Under the pieces are notes generated by a model, which worked only from the letters and a program-made list of their open reading frames with translations, was not told the origin of the DNA and ran no database searches. A program made the position numbers and the translations under genes. From Rhodobacterales bacterium (GTDB lineage: Bacteria > Pseudomonadota > Alphaproteobacteria > Rhodobacterales > Rhodobacteraceae), in the NCBI GenBank assembly GCA_013298675.1, contig JAAFIJ010000091.1, positions 1 to 8,928 of the forward strand: a DNA stretch of 8,928 nucleotides. The letters are read 5' to 3'. This document shows positions 1 through 6,049 of the stretch, in pieces. How positions within the stretch are numbered: position 1 is the stretch's first letter; each line of letters starts with the position of its first letter.

Positions 1-1
1 A

Positions 2-31
2 GAGTTTGTCCGTCACAGCGCAAAATATTGA
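2..31 (+). CDS. Probable 3' end of an upstream gene (fragment)
   Basis: The second forward frame reads EFVRHSAKY and then a TGA stop at 29-31. That stop sits directly against the AAGGAG ribosome binding site of the next gene, the usual geometry for two genes in one operon. Nine residues are too few to identify a family. Because the next gene is a saccharopine dehydrogenase, a lysine-ketoglutarate reductase would be a natural upstream partner, but that is inference from context only. The other two forward frames are also open at the window edge, so the frame assignment is itself uncertain. Confidence 0.35.
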   Translation, partial: EFVRHSAKY

Positions 32-36
32 AGGAG
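31..36 (+). promoter_or_regulatory. Ribosome binding site fixing a TTG start
   Basis: AAGGAG lies 9 bases upstream of the TTG at 46 and downstream of the alternative TTG at 28. It therefore decides the start of the saccharopine dehydrogenase. It shares its first base with the last base of the TGA stop of the presumed upstream gene, suggesting translational coupling. Confidence 0.6.
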
Positions 37-45
37 AGATCGACG

Positions 46-1191
46 TTGGCAACGATACATTGGTGCGGCACTGGGTTGTCGTCCGGGCCGGGTCTGCGGC
101 GGTTGATTGAGGCCGACCACAAGGTTGTGGTGTGGAACCGGACGGTGGAAAAAGCGCGTGAAGCGGTGGGGGATTTGACCCAAGATATTCGCGCATATAG
201 CCTTGAGGCGCTGAGTGCTGCGTTGGAACCAGGTGATCTGGCGATTTCCATGCTGCCAGCGGATCAACACGTGTTGATCGCAAAAGCCTGTCTGGCCAAG
301 GGCGCACATTTTGTCTCGTCGAGTTATATTGCGCCGGAAATGCGTGAGTTGGATGCTGCATTTCGCGCCAAGGGGTTGGTATCGGTCAACGAAGTGGGGC
401 TTGATCCTGGTATCGATCATTTGATGGCGCATGATCTGGTGGCGCGCTATCGCGCGTCCAAGGGCTATCACGCGGACAATGTGCTGTCGTTCTTTTCCTA
501 TTGCGGTGGCGTGCCGAAAATTCCCAACCCGTTTCGTTACAAATTCAGCTGGGCCCCAGTGGGTGTGCTCAAAGCATTGCGATCGCCGTCACGGTCGCTA
601 CGCGATTTTTCCGAACTGCGCGTGGCGCGGCCTTGGGATGCGATCACGTCTTATGACGCGCCCTTGCCAGTGGCGGAAAGTTTTGAAGTCTATCCGAATC
701 GTGACAGCTATCCTTTCATTGAGGACTACCAGTTTGATCCGGCATGGAAGCTGCGCGATTTCGTGCGCGGAACGATCCGTCTGAACGGCTGGGCCGAAGC
801 TTGGTCGCCCGTTTTTCGCGAGATTGAAACCTTGTCGGGGCCGCAAGGGGATGCACGGTTGGCTGAGATGGCGGAAGGGTTTTTGAAAGAAAACGCCTAT
901 GCGCCGGGAGAACCGGACCGGGTGGTGTTGTTCGTGACCTTGAAAGCTGAGCGTGAAGGCCGCGTGGTGTTTCACGAGACCTGGGCGATGGATGCTTGGG
1001 GCGACGCGCGTGGCACCGCCATGGGGCGGTTGGTGTCAGTGCCCGTTTCGCTGGCAGTAGAATCCGTTTTGGCGGGTGAGATTTCGGCAGGCGTGCACGC
1101 CGCTCCGCATGATCCGCGATTGATCAACAAATGGATGGCCGAGATCACTAAGCTTGTGCAGTATCTTCAGCGCATACAGCACAACACCTGA
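46..1191 (+). CDS. Saccharopine dehydrogenase (Lys9-type, glutamate-forming)
   Basis: This cytoplasmic oxidoreductase of 381 residues should split L-saccharopine into glutamate and 2-aminoadipate 6-semialdehyde with NAD(P)+, the second step of lysine breakdown by the saccharopine route. The N-terminus holds a Rossmann nucleotide-binding fold with a glycine-rich turn (CGTGLSSGPG, residues 7-16) and VVWNR after the second strand. The family signature NEVGLDPGIDHL lies at about 115-126. It is followed by SYCGG, NPFRYKFSW and YPNRDSYPF, all characteristic of Lys9-type enzymes. The length matches bacterial single-domain forms rather than the plant/animal fusion. I chose the TTG at 46 because AAGGAG at 31-36 lies 9 bases upstream; the TTG at 28 precedes that site. 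The frame stays open to the left edge, so a longer protein cannot be fully excluded. Carboxynorspermidine reductase is a related alternative but fits the motifs less well. Confidence 0.88.
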   Translation: MATIHWCGTGLSSGPGLRRLIEADHKVVVWNRTVEKAREAVGDLTQDIRAYSLEALSAALEPGDLAISMLPADQHVLIAKACLAKGAHFVSSSYIAPEMRELDAAFRAKGLVSVNEVGLDPGIDHLMAHDLVARYRASKGYHADNVLSFFSYCGGVPKIPNPFRYKFSWAPVGVLKALRSPSRSLRDFSELRVARPWDAITSYDAPLPVAESFEVYPNRDSYPFIEDYQFDPAWKLRDFVRGTIRLNGWAEAWSPVFREIETLSGPQGDARLAEMAEGFLKENAYAPGEPDRVVLFVTLKAEREGRVVFHETWAMDAWGDARGTAMGRLVSVPVSLAVESVLAGEISAGVHAAPHDPRLINKWMAEITKLVQYLQRIQHNT

Positions 1192-1198
1192 GGCGTAT

Positions 1199-1233
1199 GC
1201 CGGGCAATGGGGCATCGAGCCCCATTGCCCGGC
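1199..1233 (+). terminator. Perfect 15-bp hairpin after the saccharopine dehydrogenase gene
   Basis: Bases 1199-1213 (gccgggcaatggggc) are perfectly complementary to 1219-1233, with the five-base loop atcga. The stem begins 8 bases after the stop codon. It is very stable and well placed to end transcription or protect the 3' end of the mRNA. No T-run follows, so it is not a textbook intrinsic terminator. It could equally be an mRNA-stabilising hairpin or a dispersed palindromic repeat. Confidence 0.6.
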
Positions 1234-1251
1234 GCAGCCCGTTGGGCTGCG
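1233..1251 (+). repeat. Second adjacent hairpin, 8-bp stem
   Basis: Cgcagccc at 1233-1240 pairs perfectly with gggctgcg at 1244-1251 around the three-base loop gtt. It abuts the 15-bp hairpin, sharing base 1233. Beyond it, gggcc (1251-1255) can pair with ggccc (1260-1264). The heptamer gcccggc at 1253-1259 is a second possible partner for gccgggc at 1199-1205, so the cluster has alternative folds. Confidence 0.5.
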
Positions 1252-1310
1252 GGCCCGGCGGCCCTTGGATCATGTGCAATTGCTGCCATCGGACGGCTGA
1301 ACGGGATGAC

Positions 1311-1322
1311 AGCCGCGCGGCT
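1311..1322. other. 12-bp perfect palindrome upstream of the heparinase-like gene
   Basis: The sequence agccgcgcggct is its own reverse complement and lies 56 bases before the ATG at 1379. The gap between the two genes (1192-1378) holds only this palindrome and the hairpins at 1199-1264. I see no convincing sigma-70 promoter pair in it. The palindrome could be an operator for a dimeric regulator, or chance in GC-rich DNA. Confidence 0.25.
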
Positions 1323-1378
1323 TATGGTTAGACTGTGCGACGATGAGAACCGGAAAATCGGGCGCAACGAGGCAGAGC

Positions 1379-3151
1379 ATGGCGAAGGCGAGCGAAACCG
1401 GCGCGACGGCCAGACCGAAAAGCGGTCCGAAGGGTAGTGCGAAGGGCAGCCTTGGCAATCGCTTTGCAATGTGGCGCGCGCGGCGTGCGGCACCTGTCAC
1501 AGGTTTTGCCTCTCAACCTGAGCCGCGTACCATTGGTCTTTACTCGCGTGGCAAACAGTTGATGAGCGGGAATTTCATGGCCTCGGGTCACTTGATCGCG
1601 GCGCCTGACCGTCCGATCTGGGAGGTTGCAGCCGCAAATTCAGAGTTCGAGCAAGAGGCGCATGGTTTCGGCTGGCTTGACGATCTTGCGGCGGTTGGCG
1701 ATCAAGCGGCAAAAGCGCGGGCGCAAGACTGGCTGTGGCAATGGATCGCCCTTTACGGCAAGGGGCAGGGGCCCGGCTGGACACCTGATCTGACAGGTCG
1801 GCGGTTGATCCGCTGGATCAATCACGGGTTTTTCGTGCTGACAACGCGCGACAAGGCGCAATCGGACGCCTATTACAATTCCTTGTCGGCCCAAGTGGTC
1901 TTCCTGTCATGGCGCTGGCCGCATGCGGCACCGGGACTGCCCCGGTTTGAGGCATTGACAGGTCTTATTTCGGCTGGTTTGGCCTTGACCGGTTTGAAAT
2001 CACGGGTTGCCCCCGCGGTGACAGCATTGGCGCTTGAATGCGACAATGAGATTGATGCGTTGGGTGGTATTTCTACCCGCAATCCCGAAGAGTTGCTGGA
2101 GGTGTTTACCCTCTTGACATGGGCCGAACGCGCCTTGGCCGAAGCGGGATTGGTCGCACCGCGCGCGCTTTTACAAGCGCAAGAGCGGATAGCACCGACC
2201 TTGCGCGCATTGCGGCACGCGGACGGGGGGCTTGCCCGCTTTCATGGGGGCGGGCGCGGCACCGAAGGGCGGTTAGATCAAGCGCTTTCGTCGGCGGGGA
2301 TCAAGCCCACCGTTTTGGGCGCGCACAGCTTTGGCATGGGGTTTGCTCGGTTAGCGGGGGGGCGCACGACTTTGGTAGTTGATACCAAAGCGCCGCCAGA
2401 CGCCAAGGCGGGGCTATATGCCCATGCCTCTACGACCGCAATGGAACTGACTTCGGGGCGCAGGCCGCTTGTTGTTAACTGCGGGACTGGCACGCCTTTT
2501 GGGCCTGAGTGGCACAAGGCGGGCCGGGCCACTGCGTCACATTCTACCTTGTCGATTGATGGGTATTCATCGTCACGTTTGGGGGCAGGCGCGCAAGGTG
2601 ACATTCTGGTCGACCGTGCACAGGTCCATGACCTGCACCAGTCAACGCTGCATGAGGGACAGCACCTGTCACTGGCGCATAACGGCTGGTCTGCTACGCA
2701 CGGGTTGCTGCATCGACGCGATCTGACCTTATCGATAGACGGGCGCAAGCTGTCGGGGGCGGAGTTTCTGGGCCCAACGACCCAAGCAGAACAGGACCGA
2801 TTCGAACAATTGCTGAGCCACGGCAAGCTGCAAGGCATCGCATTTTCTGTGCGGTTCCATCTGCACCCTGATGTCGACAGTCGTCTGGATATGGGAGGGA
2901 ATGCTGTTTCAATGGCGCTAAAAAGCGGTGAGATTTGGGTCTTTCGGCATGATGGTCGCCTAAAACTTAGTCTGGATACCTCTGTGTATCTGGAAAAAGG
3001 TCGCTTGAAACCGCGTGGCAGCAAACAAATCGTCCTAAGCGGGCGGGCGCATGAACTAGAGACATTGGTGGGCTGGACCTTGGCGAAAGCACAGGATACT
3101 CCGCTGGCCATCCGCGATCTGGACCGGGACGATCTGCACGCCTCGCTTTGA
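1379..3151 (+). CDS. Heparinase II/III family protein
   Basis: This 590-residue protein belongs to the heparinase II/III family of polysaccharide lyase-like proteins, which cleave uronic-acid-containing glycans by beta-elimination. The real substrate here is unknown. The N-terminal part is a helical region with TPDLTGRRLIRWINH at about 135-149, RNPEELLEVFTLLTW near 234-248 and LRHADGGLARFHGGGRG near 278-294. The C-terminal beta-rich part includes MGFARLAGGRTTLVVD, HASTTAMELTSGRRPLVVNCG (from about 349) and ASHSTL (about 386-391). It runs on to RFHLHPDV and ALKSGEIWVFRHDG, as expected for the family's C-terminal domain. The start at 1379 is preferred because GAGG at 1369-1372 lies 6 bases upstream; the in-frame ATG at 1343 lacks a good site. 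The first 25 residues are basic, low-complexity and not a signal peptide, so the protein looks cytoplasmic or exported by another route. It is probably co-transcribed with purH. Confidence 0.85.
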   Translation: MAKASETGATARPKSGPKGSAKGSLGNRFAMWRARRAAPVTGFASQPEPRTIGLYSRGKQLMSGNFMASGHLIAAPDRPIWEVAAANSEFEQEAHGFGWLDDLAAVGDQAAKARAQDWLWQWIALYGKGQGPGWTPDLTGRRLIRWINHGFFVLTTRDKAQSDAYYNSLSAQVVFLSWRWPHAAPGLPRFEALTGLISAGLALTGLKSRVAPAVTALALECDNEIDALGGISTRNPEELLEVFTLLTWAERALAEAGLVAPRALLQAQERIAPTLRALRHADGGLARFHGGGRGTEGRLDQALSSAGIKPTVLGAHSFGMGFARLAGGRTTLVVDTKAPPDAKAGLYAHASTTAMELTSGRRPLVVNCGTGTPFGPEWHKAGRATASHSTLSIDGYSSSRLGAGAQGDILVDRAQVHDLHQSTLHEGQHLSLAHNGWSATHGLLHRRDLTLSIDGRKLSGAEFLGPTTQAEQDRFEQLLSHGKLQGIAFSVRFHLHPDVDSRLDMGGNAVSMALKSGEIWVFRHDGRLKLSLDTSVYLEKGRLKPRGSKQIVLSGRAHELETLVGWTLAKAQDTPLAIRDLDRDDLHASL

Positions 3152-3197
3152 CCGCGCAACACGTCGAATGCTATCCGAATCTGCAAAGGGATCCCGC

Positions 3198-4784
3198 ATG
3201 CCAAATCTCGTCCCTATCGGCCGCGCGCTGATTTCTGTTTCGGATAAAACCGGGTTGTTGGAATTGGCACGGTCCTTGGTGACCGAAGGGGTTGAATTGA
3301 TTTCGACCGGGGGCACGGCAAGCATGCTGCGCGCCGCTGGGCTTGTGGTGCGGGATGTGGCCGAGGTGACGGGCTTTCCCGAAATGATGGACGGCCGGGT
3401 CAAGACGCTGCACCCGAATGTGCACGGTGCGCTGCTCGCATTGCGTGATGACGATGAACATTTGCTGGCGATGGCGGCGCATGGGATTGAACCGATCGAT
3501 TTGCTGATCGTCAATCTGTACCCGTTTGAAGAAACAGTGGCGCGCGGCGCGGATCACACCACATGCATCGAGAACATCGATATTGGCGGCCCGGCGATGA
3601 TCCGGGCGGCGGCCAAGAACCACCGGTTTGTGACTGTGGTCACCGATCCTGCAGATTACGCAGGTCTATTGGATCAAATGCGCGCGCAAGACGGGGCGAC
3701 GTCATTGGCGTTTCGCCAAAGGCTGGCACTTGCCGCCTATTCCAAAACCGCCGCTTATGACACGGCGGTGTCAAGTTGGATGGCGACGCAGTTGGGCGAG
3801 GCCACGCCGCGCCACCGCGCCTTTGCGGGCAAACTGGCGCAACCGCTTCGTTACGGCGAAAACCCGCACCAAGGGGCAGCCTTCTATGTCGATGGGTCGC
3901 GCCGTGAAGGTGTGGCCACCGCCAAGCAATGGCAGGGCAAAGAGCTGTCTTACAACAATATCAACGACACTGACGCTGCATTTGAATTGGTGGCAGAATT
4001 TGCGGGCGCAGAGCCGACTTGCGCGATTATCAAACACGCCAATCCGTGTGGTGTTGGCAAAGCTGCCTCGTTGAAAGACGCGTATCTGCGCGCCTATGCC
4101 TGTGACCAAACCTCGGCATTTGGCGGTATTGTCGCGCTGAATCAACCGCTTGATGCAGAAACTGCAGAAGAAATCATCAAGATTTTCACCGAAGTTGTGA
4201 TCGCCCCCGGTGCCAGTGATGAGGCGCGGGCGATCTTTGCCACCAAGAAAAACCTGCGCTTGTTGACCACCAAAGATCTGCCAGATGCACAGGCCAAAGG
4301 CACCGCGTTCAAGCAAGTTGCCGGTGGATTTCTGGTGCAGGACCGGGATGTTGGGGACTTGGATCCCAGCGAACTAAAGGTCGTGACCAAACGCAAACCG
4401 ACAGACGCGGAAATGAGCGATCTTATGTTTGCGTGGACGGTGGCAAAACATGTCAAATCCAACGCGATCATTTATGTCAAAGATGGTGCGACAGTCGGGA
4501 TCGGGGCAGGACAAATGAGCCGGATCGACAGCACGCGGATCGCGGCGCGCAAAGCCGGCGATATGGCCGAGGCGCTCGGCCTGCCGCAAAGTCCGACCAT
4601 CGGGTCGGTGGTTGCGTCGGATGCGTTCTTTCCTTTTGCCGACGGTTTGATCGCTGCGGCCGAGGCAGGGGCCACCGCGATTATTCAACCGGGCGGGTCG
4701 ATGCGCGATGAAGAGGTGATTGCTGCCGCCGATGCGCGCGGTATTGCGATGATCTTTACCAACCAACGTCATTTCAGGCACTGA
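3198..4784 (+). CDS. purH: Bifunctional AICAR formyltransferase / IMP cyclohydrolase
   Basis: PurH carries out the last two steps of de novo purine synthesis in the cytoplasm: formyl transfer from 10-formyl-THF to AICAR, then ring closure to IMP. At 528 residues it has the usual family length. The N-terminal cyclohydrolase domain shows SDKTG (15-19), STGGT (36-40), GRVKTLHPNVHG (66-77) and ENIDIGGPAMIRAAAKNH (125-142). The C-terminal transformylase domain shows LRYGENPHQ (217-225), SYNN and IIKHANPCG, with the Lys-His pair at 279-280 corresponding to the catalytic pair in characterised enzymes. The start at 3198 is supported by AAGGG at 3186-3190, seven bases upstream; an in-frame ATG at 3168 has no such site. 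It begins 46 bases after the heparinase-like gene and ends 4 bases before lspA, with no terminator between them, so these three genes probably form one transcript. Confidence 0.97.
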   Translation: MPNLVPIGRALISVSDKTGLLELARSLVTEGVELISTGGTASMLRAAGLVVRDVAEVTGFPEMMDGRVKTLHPNVHGALLALRDDDEHLLAMAAHGIEPIDLLIVNLYPFEETVARGADHTTCIENIDIGGPAMIRAAAKNHRFVTVVTDPADYAGLLDQMRAQDGATSLAFRQRLALAAYSKTAAYDTAVSSWMATQLGEATPRHRAFAGKLAQPLRYGENPHQGAAFYVDGSRREGVATAKQWQGKELSYNNINDTDAAFELVAEFAGAEPTCAIIKHANPCGVGKAASLKDAYLRAYACDQTSAFGGIVALNQPLDAETAEEIIKIFTEVVIAPGASDEARAIFATKKNLRLLTTKDLPDAQAKGTAFKQVAGGFLVQDRDVGDLDPSELKVVTKRKPTDAEMSDLMFAWTVAKHVKSNAIIYVKDGATVGIGAGQMSRIDSTRIAARKAGDMAEALGLPQSPTIGSVVASDAFFPFADGLIAAAEAGATAIIQPGGSMRDEEVIAAADARGIAMIFTNQRHFRH

Positions 4785-4788
4785 AACC

Positions 4789-5310
4789 ATGCGACTTCTT
4801 GCCCTTATCGCGACGGTGGTCTTTGCGCTTGACCAAGCCAGCAAATGGCTGGTTGTTTATTGGTTAGATCTGGCCAATCGCGGTGAGATTGATGTCCTGT
4901 CACCTTTGCTGAACTTTCGGATGGCGTGGAACCGGGGTGTCAATTTCGGTTTGCTGTCGGGCGAGGCTGATCTGACTCGGTGGATGTTGATCGCAATTGC
5001 AGTGGTGATTTCCGCTTGCGTGGTCTGGTGGGTTTACCGCGATCAGGCGGGCCGCTGGGCGATGATCTCGGCAGGGATGCTGGTTGGCGGCGCGTTAGGC
5101 AACGTGACGGACCGGCTGATCTGGGGGGCAGTGGCAGATTTTCTGAATATGTCGTGCTGTGGTATCGAGAATCCCTTTTCGTTTAACGTCGCGGATGTGG
5201 CGATTTTTGCGGGCGCGATTGGTCTGGTGATCTTTTCTGACAAGCCGAAAACACCTGCCGCGCCAAAAACCGCCGGCAAGGCCCCGCGCAAACCGCGAAA
5301 GTCAGCGTGA
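4789..5310 (+). CDS. lspA: Lipoprotein signal peptidase (signal peptidase II)
   Basis: LspA is an inner-membrane aspartyl peptidase that removes the signal peptide of prolipoproteins after the lipobox cysteine has been lipidated. The 173-residue protein has four hydrophobic segments (about 3-25, 65-83, 92-104 and 133-150). The family motifs appear in order: DQASKW (15-20), NRGVNFG (48-54), GNVTDR (104-109), VADF (115-118) and FNVADVAI (132-139). Asp117 and Asp136 match the catalytic pair. The C-terminal tail from about residue 151 is rich in Lys, Pro and Ala and should face the cytoplasm. The start lies 4 bases after the purH stop, with only a weak AGG about 10 bases upstream, so translational coupling to purH is likely. 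The next gene encodes a lipoprotein, a plausible LspA substrate. Confidence 0.95.
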   Translation: MRLLALIATVVFALDQASKWLVVYWLDLANRGEIDVLSPLLNFRMAWNRGVNFGLLSGEADLTRWMLIAIAVVISACVVWWVYRDQAGRWAMISAGMLVGGALGNVTDRLIWGAVADFLNMSCCGIENPFSFNVADVAIFAGAIGLVIFSDKPKTPAAPKTAGKAPRKPRKSA

Positions 5311-5330
5311 ACACCTCACAATGACCCCGT

Positions 5331-5360
5331 GACGTGCGCGAAGCGATGCGCTAAGACGTC
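5331..5360 (+). other. Imperfect hairpin in the lspA-lipoprotein gap
   Basis: Gacgt (5331-5335) can pair with acgtc (5356-5360), and inside it gcgc (5336-5339) pairs with gcgc (5348-5351), leaving a four-base bulge. No T-run follows. At best it is a weak attenuator or processing site between lspA and the downstream gene. Confidence 0.2.
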
Positions 5361-5370
5361 AAGACCAACG

Positions 5371-5377
5371 AGGGGAG
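5371..5377 (+). promoter_or_regulatory. Ribosome binding site of the lipoprotein gene
   Basis: AGGGGAG lies 8 bases before the ATG at 5386 and sets that start. A longer in-frame reading from a GTG at 5329 would put about 19 residues, several of them charged, in front of the signal peptide and has no comparable site. Confidence 0.6.
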
Positions 5378-5385
5378 AGACAGCA

Positions 5386-5919
5386 ATGCCGTCAGCGCGC
5401 GTGGTTCTTGCAATCGCCTGCACCGCTATGCTGGTGCTCGGTGGATGCGGTCGCAAGTCCGAAACGCCAGAGCTGATGAACATCCGCTCCTCGACCAATG
5501 GCCCTGATGAATTTGGCATCCTGCCTGCCAAAGCGCTGGAACTGCCCGAAGACCTGACCGCCTTGCCTGAACCCACCCCCGGCGGTGGCAATCTGTCCGA
5601 CCGCGATCCGATGGCCGAGGCGATTGTTGCGCTTGGCGGGACACCACGCGCCAAAGGTGCCGGGGTGCCCTCTGGTGACGGTGCACTTTACGCCCATGCA
5701 GCACGTTTTGGCGGCAGCGCTGACATCCGCCAGGTTTTGGCCGCCGAAGACCTTGCTTTCCGGTCCAAGAACCGTGGCCGTCCGTTGGAGCGTTTGTTCA
5801 ACGTGAACGTCTATTTCAAAGCCTATAAGAATATGCTTTTGGATCAGGATGCCGATCTTGCCCGTTGGCGCAAACTTGGCGTGCGCACGCCGTCTGCCCC
5901 ACCACCACCTGTCAACTAA
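5386..5919 (+). CDS. DUF3035/BamF-like outer-membrane lipoprotein
   Basis: This is a predicted lipoprotein of 177 residues. Residues 1-20 form a type II signal peptide with a basic N-region and hydrophobic core ending in LVLGG, and Cys21 is the lipidated residue. Gly22 at position +2 gives no inner-membrane retention signal, so the outer membrane is the expected destination. The mature part carries PDEF (40-43) followed by a proline-rich stretch, LELPEDLTALPEP (51-63). From memory this arrangement marks the DUF3035/BamF family of alphaproteobacteria, in which BamF is described as a lipoprotein of the barrel assembly machine. The C-terminal half is Ala- and charge-rich, with a segment YFKAYKNMLLDQDADLARWR. 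The PDEF signature is clear, but membership of the BAM complex in this organism is inference. Its position next to lspA fits a lipoprotein substrate. Confidence 0.75.
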   Translation: MPSARVVLAIACTAMLVLGGCGRKSETPELMNIRSSTNGPDEFGILPAKALELPEDLTALPEPTPGGGNLSDRDPMAEAIVALGGTPRAKGAGVPSGDGALYAHAARFGGSADIRQVLAAEDLAFRSKNRGRPLERLFNVNVYFKAYKNMLLDQDADLARWRKLGVRTPSAPPPPVN

Positions 5920-5950
5920 GCGAGCAACCTCTGCCCGCACAGGCAATCCC

Positions 5951-5980
5951 GTGCACTGCCCGGTCACTTTGGCGTCACTT
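5951..5980 (+). repeat. Short spaced repeats GTGCACT / GTCACTT / GTCACTT
   Basis: Within the 130-base gap before the first M16 gene, GTCACTT occurs at 5963-5969 and 5974-5980. The two copies start 11 bases apart, about one helical turn, and the related heptamer GTGCACT lies at 5951-5957. Such phasing could mark a regulator binding site, but the units are short and chance is a real alternative. I found no well-spaced -35/-10 pair in the rest of this gap. Confidence 0.25.
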
Positions 5981-6037
5981 GGTCGCAAGGGGGCTTGTAC
6001 ATGACGCCTATTCTATTAGCTCTGTGCCAACTGTTAC

Positions 6038-6042
6038 AGGAG
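6038..6042 (+). promoter_or_regulatory. Ribosome binding site of the first M16 gene
   Basis: AGGAG is placed 7 bases before the ATG at 6050. That start directly yields a signal peptide, so the site supports the chosen start. Confidence 0.6.
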
Positions 6043-6049
6043 TGCTGAC

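Noticed and set aside
1343..1378. Twelve-residue extension of the heparinase-like protein from ATG 1343
   Set aside because: No Shine-Dalgarno sequence precedes 1343; GAGG before 1379 is better placed. The choice is moderately certain.
3168..3197. Ten-residue N-terminal extension of PurH
   Set aside because: The ATG at 3168 has no ribosome binding site, whereas the ATG at 3198 has AAGGG seven bases upstream and gives the normal family N-terminus.
2278..3204. Long minus-strand open frame (308 codons) opposite the heparinase-like gene
   Set aside because: The + strand frame has clear family motifs throughout. The minus-strand product is Arg/Ser/Cys/Pro-rich with no recognisable domain, as expected for the shadow of a GC-rich gene.
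5392..5988. Minus-strand open frame of 198 codons opposite the lipoprotein gene
   Set aside because: It fully overlaps a gene with a convincing signal peptide, lipobox and PDEF motif. Its own translation shows no domain.
5920..6049. Sigma-70 promoter for the M16 pair (for example TTGTAC or TTGGTC as -35, CTATTC as -10)
   Set aside because: None of the -35/-10 candidates has an acceptable 16-18 base spacer.
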